From the NCBI GenBank assembly GCA_041583495.1, contig JBFHFS010000002.1:1-64000 (forward strand): a DNA stretch of 64,000 nucleotides, in the 5' to 3' direction. Made by a program: the position numbers and the translations under genes. The DNA is from JBFHFS01 sp041583495. Its GTDB lineage: Bacteria; Bacteroidota; Bacteroidia; Bacteroidales; Marinilabiliaceae. Position 1 is the first letter of the stretch, and every line of letters starts with the position of its first letter. Of this stretch, positions 1-9,059 are shown piece by piece. The notes below the pieces were generated by a model. The model had not been told where the DNA came from. It was given only the letters and a program-made list of their open reading frames with translations, and searched no databases.

Positions 1-1242
1 CCAATTTGGTTGAATGCGCAGGGAACTGATACCATTCAGGCCAAAAAGATAATGTCGCTGGAACAACAATTAGATTCTTTACGAAGAACCATAATGGGGA
101 TGGATAAGGAAATGCAGAATGTAAAACAGAGTATGGTTGAAGGGAGAACCAATATTGATGAAGTGCTGGCCATTTTTGGAGAAGAAGATATTGAATCTGC
201 CAGCTTTGAAACACGTTCCCGATACAAAAGAATAGATGATCTTTTGAAGGCCATCGAACAGCGCCCCGGACAGTTGTTATTCAATGGCAATGTAACGGCC
301 ATCAATCAATTTTCTTTAAATAAAAAGAGGACTGAATCCTTTGGAACTGGTTCGTTCGACATATTTGCAACTACTTCTTTTGGAAAAGGAACCTTATTGT
401 TCATCGACCTGGAAGCTGTGGGCGGAGATGGGCCGGATAGTTCACATCCCACCTTCTCGGGTTTAAATGGTGATGCAGGCTCGACCCAATCTCCTGACAG
501 TATTGACCGGCTAACGGTATTGGAAGCCTGGGGAGAATTTACCCTCTTTAGAGAAATCATCACCGTTACCGTTGGTAAAATTGATCTCACCAACTATTTC
601 GACAACAACGCTTCGGCCAATGATGAAACCATGCAATTCGTTTCGGGTTCTTTTATCAACAACGCATCCTTCGCTGTGCCTTCCAATGCACCGGGAATTC
701 GTTTGCGAACCACCATTTTAAACCGGTACCATATTCAATTTGGCATGTCCAGTCAGGACAACGCAGGCGCTGGCCTTTATCATGATTTGTACAAGATTGC
801 CAGTCTTGGATGGACCTTTGCTCCCGGCTCCGGATTTGAGTCCAATATTCGCCTGTATGGTTATCAGGTACCCCACGCCAACGACGATTATGGCATGGGG
901 GTAAGCCTCGACAAGGTATTCTTCGATAATTACAATGTTTTTGGGCGCTATGGATTCAATAAGGAGGAGGTGGCAAATTTTTGGGGTATAAAATCATCCT
1001 GGAGTCTGGGATTCAGGTATGTAGAAACCATTAAAAAGCAACCACTGGCCATAGGCATCGCTTATGGGGAAAATTTCCCGAGCGATAAAACCCTGCACCA
1101 TGAACAGATAACCGAGTTATACATCAGACGGCAATTAAACAAATGGGTCCATATTTCTCCTCACTTTCAGCATGTCTGGAATCGTATGGGAACCAATGAA
1201 GAAGTAACAGTAATAGGTTTACGCACCCACTTTAACTTCTAA
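1..1242 (+). CDS. OprB-like carbohydrate porin, 5' truncated by window edge
   Basis: The reading frame is already open at base 1, so the N-terminus and signal peptide lie outside the window. About 413 residues are visible. A short coiled-coil stretch (roughly the first 60 residues) is followed by a region rich in alternating beta-strand and aromatic residues that ends in the terminal Phe typical of outer-membrane barrels (ending THFNF). The central part (LEAWGEF, VGKIDLTNYFD, then a segment on the N-terminal side of APGIRL) resembles the OprB carbohydrate-selective porin family, which forms passive sugar channels in the outer membrane. A second porin follows after 10 bases, so the two are probably co-transcribed. 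The substrate cannot be read from the sequence. The barrel call is firm and the family call moderate. Confidence 0.7.
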   Translation, partial: PIWLNAQGTDTIQAKKIMSLEQQLDSLRRTIMGMDKEMQNVKQSMVEGRTNIDEVLAIFGEEDIESASFETRSRYKRIDDLLKAIEQRPGQLLFNGNVTAINQFSLNKKRTESFGTGSFDIFATTSFGKGTLLFIDLEAVGGDGPDSSHPTFSGLNGDAGSTQSPDSIDRLTVLEAWGEFTLFREIITVTVGKIDLTNYFDNNASANDETMQFVSGSFINNASFAVPSNAPGIRLRTTILNRYHIQFGMSSQDNAGAGLYHDLYKIASLGWTFAPGSGFESNIRLYGYQVPHANDDYGMGVSLDKVFFDNYNVFGRYGFNKEEVANFWGIKSSWSLGFRYVETIKKQPLAIGIAYGENFPSDKTLHHEQITELYIRRQLNKWVHISPHFQHVWNRMGTNEEVTVIGLRTHFNF

Positions 1243-1252
1243 ATTCAGCATC

Positions 1253-2266
1253 ATGAAAACCATTCTCTTTTTTCTCTCCATCGTATTTCTTTTTTCCAAT
1301 TTAACGCGGGCCCAGGATGAACCGCTCAAGGAGCAAATAAAATCAACCATTCAAAAAGAGGCATTTACTGTCAACGCCCTTGTGCAATCAGGGTTTAGGT
1401 ATTCCCTTCAGAACGATAATTTTCAGGGGGGCAGAACATTTGAAGCGGCCAATGCACGCCTGAGTTTTAAAGGAATTTTAGATAACAAATTTTATTACCG
1501 CCTCCACCTCAATTTTGTAAGGGAGCCTAATTTACTTGACGCCTACATCGGTTATAAAATTAATGATGCTTTTTCACTTACCGCCGGTGCCATGAAACCA
1601 AAACAGAGTCTTGATTTTATTCCCGACCCGGGATCCACCGATTTTATTGACCGGGCCATCATTACCGGTTTGCTGGTTCAATCGCGGGAGATAGGGCTCT
1701 CTGCGGAGGGCGAAGTGGGTGGATTCTATTATTTTACCGGAATTTTCAACGGAAATAAACATTTGAAATCCAATAACAACAACAAATTCTATGGGATTTC
1801 ACGCGTGCAATACAGTTTTTCAGATAGGGTTCCCGGGAGATTTCAAATAGCCTTACAGGGATCCTATGGCGATTCCCGGGGGACTCAATCCGGAAGTAAT
1901 GGGCCTTTATTAAGGGGAGAAAGAACCATCTATGGTGGTGATCTCCGTTGGGAAACAAACAAGATGATACTTGCCGCTGAGTATATGGAAGGATTGCTGG
2001 AAACGGTGGATTTTCCCGACACAAAAGAAAAGATTAGTGGCTACTATACCACCGCGGGGTACAAAGCTTTTGAAAAAACACATTTTCTTGGCCGATGGCA
2101 ATCCTGGAGCTTGAAAGAAGCAGATCATGTGAACAGCCAATTTACTTTTGGTATTAATCAGACCTTTACAAGTTTAACCAGTTTTCAGTTCGGATTTGAC
2201 GCCTATTTCCCTGAAACAGGTGACAACAAGTATGGCTTTTCCATGCTTTTACAGGTTAAGTTTTAA
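1253..2266 (+). CDS. Porin O/P-like outer-membrane protein
   Basis: 337 residues with a clear signal peptide (MKTILFFLSIVFLFSNLTRA, cleavage near AQ). The mature part looks like a 16-18 strand barrel and ends in VKF, a usual barrel C-terminus. The region YRLHLNFVREPNLLDAYIGY and the following GAMKPKQSLD resemble the phosphate-selective porin O/P family (PF07396). In that family these surround the channel; Bacteroidota members are numerous and their substrates mostly unknown. It lies 10 bases after the OprB-like porin. A diverged, frameshifted copy of its bases 1925-2034 is found at 18813-18925, showing that this gene was once present twice. Confidence 0.8.
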   Translation: MKTILFFLSIVFLFSNLTRAQDEPLKEQIKSTIQKEAFTVNALVQSGFRYSLQNDNFQGGRTFEAANARLSFKGILDNKFYYRLHLNFVREPNLLDAYIGYKINDAFSLTAGAMKPKQSLDFIPDPGSTDFIDRAIITGLLVQSREIGLSAEGEVGGFYYFTGIFNGNKHLKSNNNNKFYGISRVQYSFSDRVPGRFQIALQGSYGDSRGTQSGSNGPLLRGERTIYGGDLRWETNKMILAAEYMEGLLETVDFPDTKEKISGYYTTAGYKAFEKTHFLGRWQSWSLKEADHVNSQFTFGINQTFTSLTSFQFGFDAYFPETGDNKYGFSMLLQVKF

Positions 2267-3015
2267 GGACCACCGGCTGTTAGATCCAAAAATGCCACTC
2301 CTTAAATCACCATCAATTCCTATTCCCCTCCATTATAGGGAATTAAATAAATGTAAAGGAATCCCAAAGAGGGACACCACCGCAAGAAAACAGCTCCTAG
2401 AAATAGTTTTGGGAATGGATTTTTCGTGCCATTAATTAGGTAAGTTCCTGTATACCTGGATGCCTGATCGAGGCACGCGGGGAATGGTGATGCCAGCACA
2501 AAAATGGCCTGAATGATGGTTTTACCGGCAGGTGGCCCCCACCCTTCCCCCCTGGTTCAGGATCCGGAACGCTTTCACTCAACCCATTCCTTCCCTATAG
2601 GAGAAATTACCCCCTCGCACATAAGAACCCAGAAATCAACAGAAAAGCAGAATGTTAAGAAGGTGATTAGGGTTTGAAAGGGTTGTGCAAAAAAAAAAAC
2701 AATGAAAATTTTTCGTAGGGAACCCAATCTTTCATCGAAACCTATAATTAGTTCCAATTATTGTTTTGAAATCTGATTAAAATAAAAATTTATGATGCGA
2801 TTCAGGTTTATGGGTATGTCGCTGGTATATGGAAAAGCTGCAGAAGTCTACTCAAAAGCAACCCGGAGCCATGCGCCAGAAAAATCAGGAACCCTGTATG
2901 GGGCAAGAGAAGAAACAAATTCAAACAGTTGTTAAACCTTTTTGCTTGTTCTCCATCAAAGGTCAGGCAAGTTTAGTTGCTTTCATATAATCATAAATAA
3001 ATATATTCAGGAAGT
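2267..3015. other. Gene-poor gap with a hydrolase relic
   Basis: About 750 bases without a convincing gene between the porin and the export operon. Bases 2373-2443 are a decayed copy of the start of the serine hydrolase gene found at 18946. The rest (2444-3000) holds no recognisable gene. The end of the gap is AT-rich and must carry the promoter of the export operon; I could not fix its boxes. Confidence 0.6.
2373..2443 (+). pseudogene. Relic of the 5' end of a serine hydrolase gene
   Basis: These bases align with the first codons of the intact hydrolase at 18946: both read GCA-A(A/G)A-AAA-CAG, then a shared run TAGTTTTGGGAAT, then TTTTTCGT(A/G)CCAT. The ATG of the intact gene corresponds to ACC here and a stretch of roughly 15 bases is missing inside, so this copy cannot be expressed. 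Similarity fades after about 2443. It lies about 100 bases after the end of the intact porin gene, mirroring the porin relic that precedes the intact hydrolase. Confidence 0.7.
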
Positions 3016-3906
3016 GTGGAAATATCAATAAAAGGATTATCAAAGAAATACGATAATGGTTTTTTTGCCCTCGATCAAATAGATCTAACAATTCACGAAG
3101 GAATATTTGGCTTACTTGGTCCCAATGGTGCAGGTAAATCAACCCTTATGCGAATCCTTGTCACTCTTTTGGAGGCATCCTCAGGAACTATTCTCATCGA
3201 CGGAAAAGACATTAATAAATATCGTAAAGATATCAGGCAAATGTTGGGGTACCTTCCTCAGGATTTCAGGTTTTTCCCCAAGCTTCGAACCTGGGAATAC
3301 CTCGATTATTCAGCCCGACTCGCCGGATTAAAAGACCGAAAAGAGAGAAGAAACCGAGTAGAGGAACTCCTTGTTAGTTTCGGGCTTAATGACGTACGGA
3401 ACCGTATGGCCAATAATCTTTCGGGAGGGATGAAGCGAAGATTGGGGATCATGCAGGCATTAATCGGCAAACCCAGGATTATTATTGTGGACGAACCCAC
3501 CACCGGGTTGGATCCCGAGGAAAGAATCCGGTTCAGAAATATTATCTCCAGCCTGTCGCATGAAGATGTCATCATTATTCTTTCTACCCATATTGTTGGA
3601 GATATATCGAGCGCCTGCAACCAAATGGCATTGCTTAACATGGGTAAAGTGGCCTATAACGGATCGCCCGACCAATTGATTTCCCAGACCCGCGGAAATG
3701 TATGGCATTTGAATACCAGCCAGGAAGAACTGGATGAGTTAAAATTGAAATATCCTATCATCTCTACCATTCCGGCTGGAAAAGGCTGGGAGATTCAGCT
3801 CGTTGGAAAAAAACCGGAAGGTTTCACTGCTGAAGCTATTGCGCCAAATCTGGAGCATGCTTATGTCGATTTTATGGAGAATAATTTAAAAAACTGGAAC
3901 TTGTGA
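3016..3906 (+). CDS. ABC transporter ATP-binding subunit
   Basis: 296-residue soluble ATPase that should power the membrane protein encoded next. Visible motifs are Walker A (GPNGAGKST, residues 35-43), the Q-loop in YLPQDF, the ABC signature LSGGMKRR, Walker B IIIVDEPTTGLD and the switch His in STHI. The likely start is GTG at 3016 with AGGAAG just upstream. Its stop overlaps the next start as GTGA, so the two are translationally coupled. It is a close relative of the ATPase domain fused to the RND pump at the other end of the operon: both share FGLLGPNGAGKSTLMRI and GLDP(E/R)ERIRFRN. This points to an old duplication of one ABC module. The substrate is unknown. Confidence 0.9.
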   Translation: MEISIKGLSKKYDNGFFALDQIDLTIHEGIFGLLGPNGAGKSTLMRILVTLLEASSGTILIDGKDINKYRKDIRQMLGYLPQDFRFFPKLRTWEYLDYSARLAGLKDRKERRNRVEELLVSFGLNDVRNRMANNLSGGMKRRLGIMQALIGKPRIIIVDEPTTGLDPEERIRFRNIISSLSHEDVIIILSTHIVGDISSACNQMALLNMGKVAYNGSPDQLISQTRGNVWHLNTSQEELDELKLKYPIISTIPAGKGWEIQLVGKKPEGFTAEAIAPNLEHAYVDFMENNLKNWNL

Positions 3907-6900
3907 TTAGTATAAAAAACATTATCAGCATCTCCAAATATGAGAGAAAAATACTGATGCGTAGTTGGTTCTTCAGGATCTTTGGGCTGTTTAGCATTGT
4001 TTTATTGGTCCTACTGAACATTATAATGTTTACCGCTCCCACCACGTCATCCTGGACCAACCGGGCTGTTGCTGCCAACATCCCTTATTTTAATGTGTTA
4101 CTTATTAACATAGCACAGGCCATTATCCTGATTTTTCTTGCCTCTGATTTTCTCAGAAGGGATAAAAAGCTTGATACAACCGAGACCATCTATTCCCGCG
4201 CCATTACCAATGGGGAATATGTGATTGGTAAAACCCTGGGTGTTTTATCCATTTTTTTGGGAATGGTAATCCTGGTTTTGTTAATTGCGTTGGTCTTTAA
4301 TTTTATCAAGCAGGATACCCCTATTGTTTGGCAAGCCTATCTATTCTACCCCATATTAATTACCATTCCTACCATAATATTTATCCTTGGCTTGTCATTC
4401 ATCGCCATGATACTCATTAAAAACCAGGCGGTTACATTCATTCTATTGCTTGGGTATATTGGCCTCTCACTCTTTTTTCTAAATGATAAGCTTTTCGGGG
4501 TATGGGATTATATGTCCTTTTATCTGCCCATGGTTTACTCCGATTTTATAGGATTTGCTGATTTTGAAAAAATTATTTTACACAGACTGACCTATTTTTT
4601 CCTTGGAATCGCTTTCATTTTTGCAACCATAAGATGGCTTAACCGGCTTGCCCAAACAGGAAGATGGAATAATTTGAACGTGTTTCTTTTCTTATTATTT
4701 CTTTTTCTGGGAACTCTTTCCGGGTTTGGATTTTTTCAATTAAACAATAAAGCTTTCAGTAATCGGGAATTTTATCAATCCATCAATCAACGACTCGCTT
4801 CTGACCTCACGCCTGATGTTATCTCCAATAATCTTGAGGTTCATCATGAGGGCAACCTGTTGAAAATAAATTCCGACCTTTTATTGGCCAACCCTTCTTC
4901 TGAGCCAATGGATACCATAAATCTTTCATTGAACCCGGGGTTTACCAATCTTCAGATCACACTAAAAGATCAACCGGCCGATTTCGTTCGTGAAGGGCAT
5001 ATAATCAGGATTATTCCGGGTCATCCCCTGCTCAAAGGCGACTCACTGGCCATCCGGATGGGTTATTCAGGAACCCCTATTGAAGATGTGTGCTACCTGG
5101 ATATCCCTGACAAAACAATTCTCCAGAGAAAAAAGACATTATTTCTTAACATTGGAAAACACTACGGAATCGTATCTTCCAACTATGTTTTACTTACGCC
5201 TGAAATCCTTTGGTACCCGATTGCAGGGGTTACCTATAACCGTAAAACCCTTTTACCAAATGCGCTTGATTTCTCTAAATTTACACTGAAAGTTGAAGCC
5301 CGGCAGGGAATGACCGTTTTTTCCCAGGGAGAAAAAACCATCTCTGAAGATGGGATAAGTGCCTTCACCCCCGAAATGGATTTAAATGGCCTGTCACTTG
5401 TGATCGGCGCTTATGAGCAAAGAACTATTAAAATCGATAGTCTGGATCTTAGTCTTGCCATACTTCCCGGACATGATTTCTTCAGTAAAAACTTCACTCA
5501 TATAATCGATACCTTACCCGATCTCATTAAGCAGTACAAATATGAGTATGAAGTTGAAAACGTTAAGCTGAGCTATCCTTTTAAAAGAGCCACCCTGATT
5601 GAAGTTCCTCTGCAATATCATGCCTATCAGAGAAACACGACCCAGGTCGTTCAGAATGTGCAGCCCGAAATGTTTTTTATTCCGGAAAAAGGATCAGGCA
5701 TTTCCACAATGGATTTTGCGCGTTTTCAATATATGGAAACCAGGCGAAACAGAAATGAAGAGCTGGTCAGAACGCCCGAAGAAATCGAAAGAGATGTATT
5801 CAGACGCTTTATTACGCAAACCTTTTTTATAGAAAATTCCAGATCTTCAGGCAGGATGGGTGGCAGCATAATACCTTCCGGAGTCTTCAATCTAAGCGGC
5901 ATTTCATTTTCCCGAAACCCCTATTCTGCTTTTCCTCAATACTATTCCTTTAAAACAGGATTTGTCTCTTCCGAAATCCCTATTTTCAATACCATGATGG
6001 AGTCTTATTTGAATGGAGGGTTCAATACTTCTCCATTTATGGGGAGTGTAGAGGGAATGACCGATATTGAAAAAGCAAATCTGACTCTTCGCGATTATTC
6101 TCTCTATGAGGTTATGAATTCATGGCGTAATGATCTTGCTTCAACGATAATTTCACAGAAGGGCTATTTTTTGATGACCAGCTTAAAAAACAGAGTTGGT
6201 ATTCAGGAGTTTGATGATTTTATTTATAATTATATAGAGACTCATAACTTTTCTGTAATTAATCTGGATCAATTCCGTCAGGATTTTTCAGATAAGTTTA
6301 ACGTGGATATTAATCCATACCTGGCTTCTATAAATACGCTTGGAGAGATTCCTGTTTTCCTGTTCAGTGATATTTCCTATATCCAGACCCGAGACGATTA
6401 TGGCCAGGTTTACATGGTTCGTTTTTCTGCAACGAATACAGGAAAAGTTAAGGGTCTTATTGATGTAACTTTCGAATCGGGCCGAGGGTTCAGATCCGGA
6501 TCCGCAAGTGAAGCGGAAGAAAGGATTTATGAACTAGACAGCGCTCAAACCAAAGAGTTTCAGGTTGTTCTTTATGAGCAGCCCAGAATTATGACCATCA
6601 ATACCATTATTTCAGAAAATATACCTTCCACCATCCGACAATTTTTGCGACAATCTGAAAACAGTAGGGAGATCCCTTATGAATATGAAGAGGTTCTGGA
6701 TCACCAGGTGACAAAAGGTTACGAAAATGAGATTGTTGTTGATAATGAGGATCCGGGTTTCAGTTTTCAGATAAAGAACACTCAAAGTAAATTGAAGAGT
6801 TTTATTGAAAGCAAGGAAAAAGTTGATGAAGGTATTTCCTATTCGGGTGCATTCTTTAACCGGATACCCAAGAAATGGACTGCAATTACCAACTCCTCCC

Positions 6901-7406
6901 TTTATGGTAATGTACGTTTGTCTGCCATGATTACCTCCGGAAATCCGGTCGCTGACCAATTTGTGCGTTGGAAAACCCCACTTCCTTCTGCCTCCCTGTA
7001 TAATGTTTACGTTTATATTCCTTTAAATATCCTGGTGGATAGGTCATCCATGCGGGGTGGATTGAATAGTGGAGGCCGTTCCGGTGGAGGGCGTTCCGGC
7101 GGAGGGCGTTCTGGTGGAAGTCCTTCAGGTGAAGGAGGACAAGGGGAAGGCAGTGCAGGCGGTCGTCAAGCCGGTGCCCCTAAAATCGCCGATGAAGGAT
7201 CCTCTTATAACTATACCATAATCTCAAAAAACGGGAAAGAGCATGTTGAGTTTGTTCTTGAGAATGTTACAGATGGATGGAATAAAATCGGAAGTTTTGA
7301 CTTACCCGCTGATACGGTTACCGTTGAACTGAGCAATAAAACATCAGGTAAGAGAGTCGTGGCAGATGCCGTAAAATTTGTCAAAGCAAATGATCTAATT
7401 CAATAA
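3903..7406 (+). CDS. Large ABC-2 permease fused to an M1-peptidase-like domain without HEXXH
   Basis: 1167 residues. Residues 1-300 hold about six to seven hydrophobic segments of ABC-2 type. After them comes a long extracytoplasmic part whose first half (about 300-650) is a beta-rich region resembling the N-terminal domain of M1 aminopeptidases. Bacteroidota have ABC permeases fused to M1 peptidases, but here I find no HEXXH zinc motif, so the domain is probably non-catalytic. Near the C-terminus (about 1050-1090) is a Gly/Ser/Arg linker coded by three 15-base repeats, followed by a beta-rich end. The GTG start overlaps the stop of the ATPase gene. The TolC-like gene follows after 26 bases. 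Its role in the exporter could be substrate capture in the periplasm; this is inference. Confidence 0.75.
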   Translation: MISIKNIISISKYERKILMRSWFFRIFGLFSIVLLVLLNIIMFTAPTTSSWTNRAVAANIPYFNVLLINIAQAIILIFLASDFLRRDKKLDTTETIYSRAITNGEYVIGKTLGVLSIFLGMVILVLLIALVFNFIKQDTPIVWQAYLFYPILITIPTIIFILGLSFIAMILIKNQAVTFILLLGYIGLSLFFLNDKLFGVWDYMSFYLPMVYSDFIGFADFEKIILHRLTYFFLGIAFIFATIRWLNRLAQTGRWNNLNVFLFLLFLFLGTLSGFGFFQLNNKAFSNREFYQSINQRLASDLTPDVISNNLEVHHEGNLLKINSDLLLANPSSEPMDTINLSLNPGFTNLQITLKDQPADFVREGHIIRIIPGHPLLKGDSLAIRMGYSGTPIEDVCYLDIPDKTILQRKKTLFLNIGKHYGIVSSNYVLLTPEILWYPIAGVTYNRKTLLPNALDFSKFTLKVEARQGMTVFSQGEKTISEDGISAFTPEMDLNGLSLVIGAYEQRTIKIDSLDLSLAILPGHDFFSKNFTHIIDTLPDLIKQYKYEYEVENVKLSYPFKRATLIEVPLQYHAYQRNTTQVVQNVQPEMFFIPEKGSGISTMDFARFQYMETRRNRNEELVRTPEEIERDVFRRFITQTFFIENSRSSGRMGGSIIPSGVFNLSGISFSRNPYSAFPQYYSFKTGFVSSEIPIFNTMMESYLNGGFNTSPFMGSVEGMTDIEKANLTLRDYSLYEVMNSWRNDLASTIISQKGYFLMTSLKNRVGIQEFDDFIYNYIETHNFSVINLDQFRQDFSDKFNVDINPYLASINTLGEIPVFLFSDISYIQTRDDYGQVYMVRFSATNTGKVKGLIDVTFESGRGFRSGSASEAEERIYELDSAQTKEFQVVLYEQPRIMTINTIISENIPSTIRQFLRQSENSREIPYEYEEVLDHQVTKGYENEIVVDNEDPGFSFQIKNTQSKLKSFIESKEKVDEGISYSGAFFNRIPKKWTAITNSSLYGNVRLSAMITSGNPVADQFVRWKTPLPSASLYNVYVYIPLNILVDRSSMRGGLNSGGRSGGGRSGGGRSGGSPSGEGGQGEGSAGGRQAGAPKIADEGSSYNYTIISKNGKEHVEFVLENVTDGWNKIGSFDLPADTVTVELSNKTSGKRVVADAVKFVKANDLIQ
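7071..7115 (+). repeat. Three tandem 15-base repeats inside the permease gene
   Basis: Three consecutive units (7071-7085, 7086-7100, 7101-7115) of the form GGAGGGCGTTCCGGC with one to three changes each. They keep the reading frame and encode part of a GGRSG-type flexible linker. Because units are in frame, unit number could vary between strains without breaking the protein. Confidence 0.85.
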
Positions 7407-7432
7407 AAACCGGAATTCTTTAAACTAAAATA

Positions 7433-8899
7433 ATGAAACGATTATTTTCTTTTTTTTGTCTGTTGATTTTTCATACAGCTTTTTATGGTCAGGCATATCT
7501 GACTCTGGAAAAAGCATTGGATTATGCCAAAAATAATAGTCCTACAATGCTTCAGTCGGAGATTACACTCTCAAACAGCCGGGAAAACCTTACCGCCCAG
7601 AGAGCAGGTTTAAAACCCCAATTAAACCTTGATGTCTCTCCATTTACCTATTCCAAGACTCAAAGACTTGACAACCAATCGGGTGAGGTTTATGTTAACA
7701 AAAGCATTACCTCCGGCGGGGTTTTTTCACTTAGCCAGGAGATTCTTCCTACCGGTGGATCCATAAGTCTGAGAAATAATACAAGTTTTCAGGATAACTA
7801 TACTTCATCTGCCCAATCCATTGATCCCAATACACAAACCTGGGAAAATAACCTTTCTATAAACCTTAGCCAGCCCATCTTCACCTATAATAAAACGAAA
7901 GTGGATTTGCAAAAAATTGAGCTTTCCTACGAAGATGCTTATTTGCGCTACAACCTTCAAAAACTTGCTTTGGAAAAGAGTGTAACACAGTTGTTTTACA
8001 ATCTGTATGCCTTGCAAATGAATTTGCTCATTTCTAAAGAGGAACTGAAAAACAACAAGGAAAACTATGAAATTGTAAAAAACAAGGTTGACGGTGGACT
8101 TATGGCACTGGAAGAATTGTATCAGCAGGAGGTGAACCTGGCCACCAGTGAATCTGAAGTTTATAACCAGAAGGCTAACCTTGAAAATGCAAAAGATGAA
8201 TTCAAAGTCGCCATTGGCTTATCCATCTATGATGACTTTGATATTCTCGCCGTAGTGGGGGCTGATACAACCAGTATTGATGTTGATATGGCCACCTTAC
8301 ATGCCCTCTCCAACAGGATGGAAATAAGACAAAGGAATATTGACATACAAAATGATTATTTTACGCTCATGCAAAGCAAGACCACCAATGAGTTTGCCGG
8401 GGAAATCTCGGCAGGGTTCGGAGTCCAGAGCTTTACCCAGAATTCTGTTGCCAACCCTAACTTAAGTACGCCTTCGGTCGGTATTAGCTTCAACATTCCC
8501 ATCTTCGACTGGGGCGAACGAAAAGCACGAATAAAAGCATCTGAAGGAAGTTTGGAAAGCTCCAAAATCGACCTTGAATCGGAGAAGCTGGACATTATTA
8601 CAAACATCCGCAAATCGGCCAGGAATCTGAAAAATCTTCAGAATCAAATCGAGATACAACAGAAAAATGTGAAAAACGCCAAGCTTACTTATGAAATTAA
8701 TCTGGAAAGGTATAGAAACGGCGATTTGACCAGTATGGATCTGGGCCTTTTTCAAACCCAGCTTTCCAGTAAACAATTGGCCCTGACCAATGCCATCATT
8801 AATTATAAACTGGAACTTTTAAATATGAAGATCCAGGCATTATATGATTTTGAAACCAATACATCTATCGTTCCTGAAGCTTTTTCTCTTATTAAATAA
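7433..8899 (+). CDS. TolC-family outer-membrane efflux channel
   Basis: 488 residues with a signal peptide (MKRLFSFFCLLIFHTAFYGQ). The mature protein has the two long helical repeats of the outer-membrane efflux protein family (PF02321): ALDYAKNNSPTMLQSE at the start, long heptad-like helices around residues 165-260 and 370-440, and the usual LERYRNGDLTSMDL turn near the end. It should form the trimeric outer-membrane exit duct. It lies 26 bases after the large ABC permease and is the only such channel in the operon, so both the RND pumps and the ABC parts may share it. The next gene is 160 bases on. Confidence 0.92.
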   Translation: MKRLFSFFCLLIFHTAFYGQAYLTLEKALDYAKNNSPTMLQSEITLSNSRENLTAQRAGLKPQLNLDVSPFTYSKTQRLDNQSGEVYVNKSITSGGVFSLSQEILPTGGSISLRNNTSFQDNYTSSAQSIDPNTQTWENNLSINLSQPIFTYNKTKVDLQKIELSYEDAYLRYNLQKLALEKSVTQLFYNLYALQMNLLISKEELKNNKENYEIVKNKVDGGLMALEELYQQEVNLATSESEVYNQKANLENAKDEFKVAIGLSIYDDFDILAVVGADTTSIDVDMATLHALSNRMEIRQRNIDIQNDYFTLMQSKTTNEFAGEISAGFGVQSFTQNSVANPNLSTPSVGISFNIPIFDWGERKARIKASEGSLESSKIDLESEKLDIITNIRKSARNLKNLQNQIEIQQKNVKNAKLTYEINLERYRNGDLTSMDLGLFQTQLSSKQLALTNAIINYKLELLNMKIQALYDFETNTSIVPEAFSLIK

Positions 8900-9059
8900 G
8901 ACTGTTAAATCAATGGTTCGTTAAACTTTTGCAAATAACCAGAAACCAGCATTTAAGGCGCACAGACCCTTTTTATTAATGTACTGATATTAAGCATCTT
9001 GCAAGCAAGTCTAACCTCTATCATCTAACCTCTAACGATCTGTTATTAAATACAACCTA

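Noticed and set aside
2792..2935. Open frame of 47 codons before the export operon
   Set aside because: It has an ATG but no ribosome-binding site, no recognisable motif and lies in a region with decayed gene pieces; chance is more likely.
7071..7115. Possible CRISPR-like repeat
   Set aside because: Units are 15 bases, directly adjacent without spacers and in frame within a gene.
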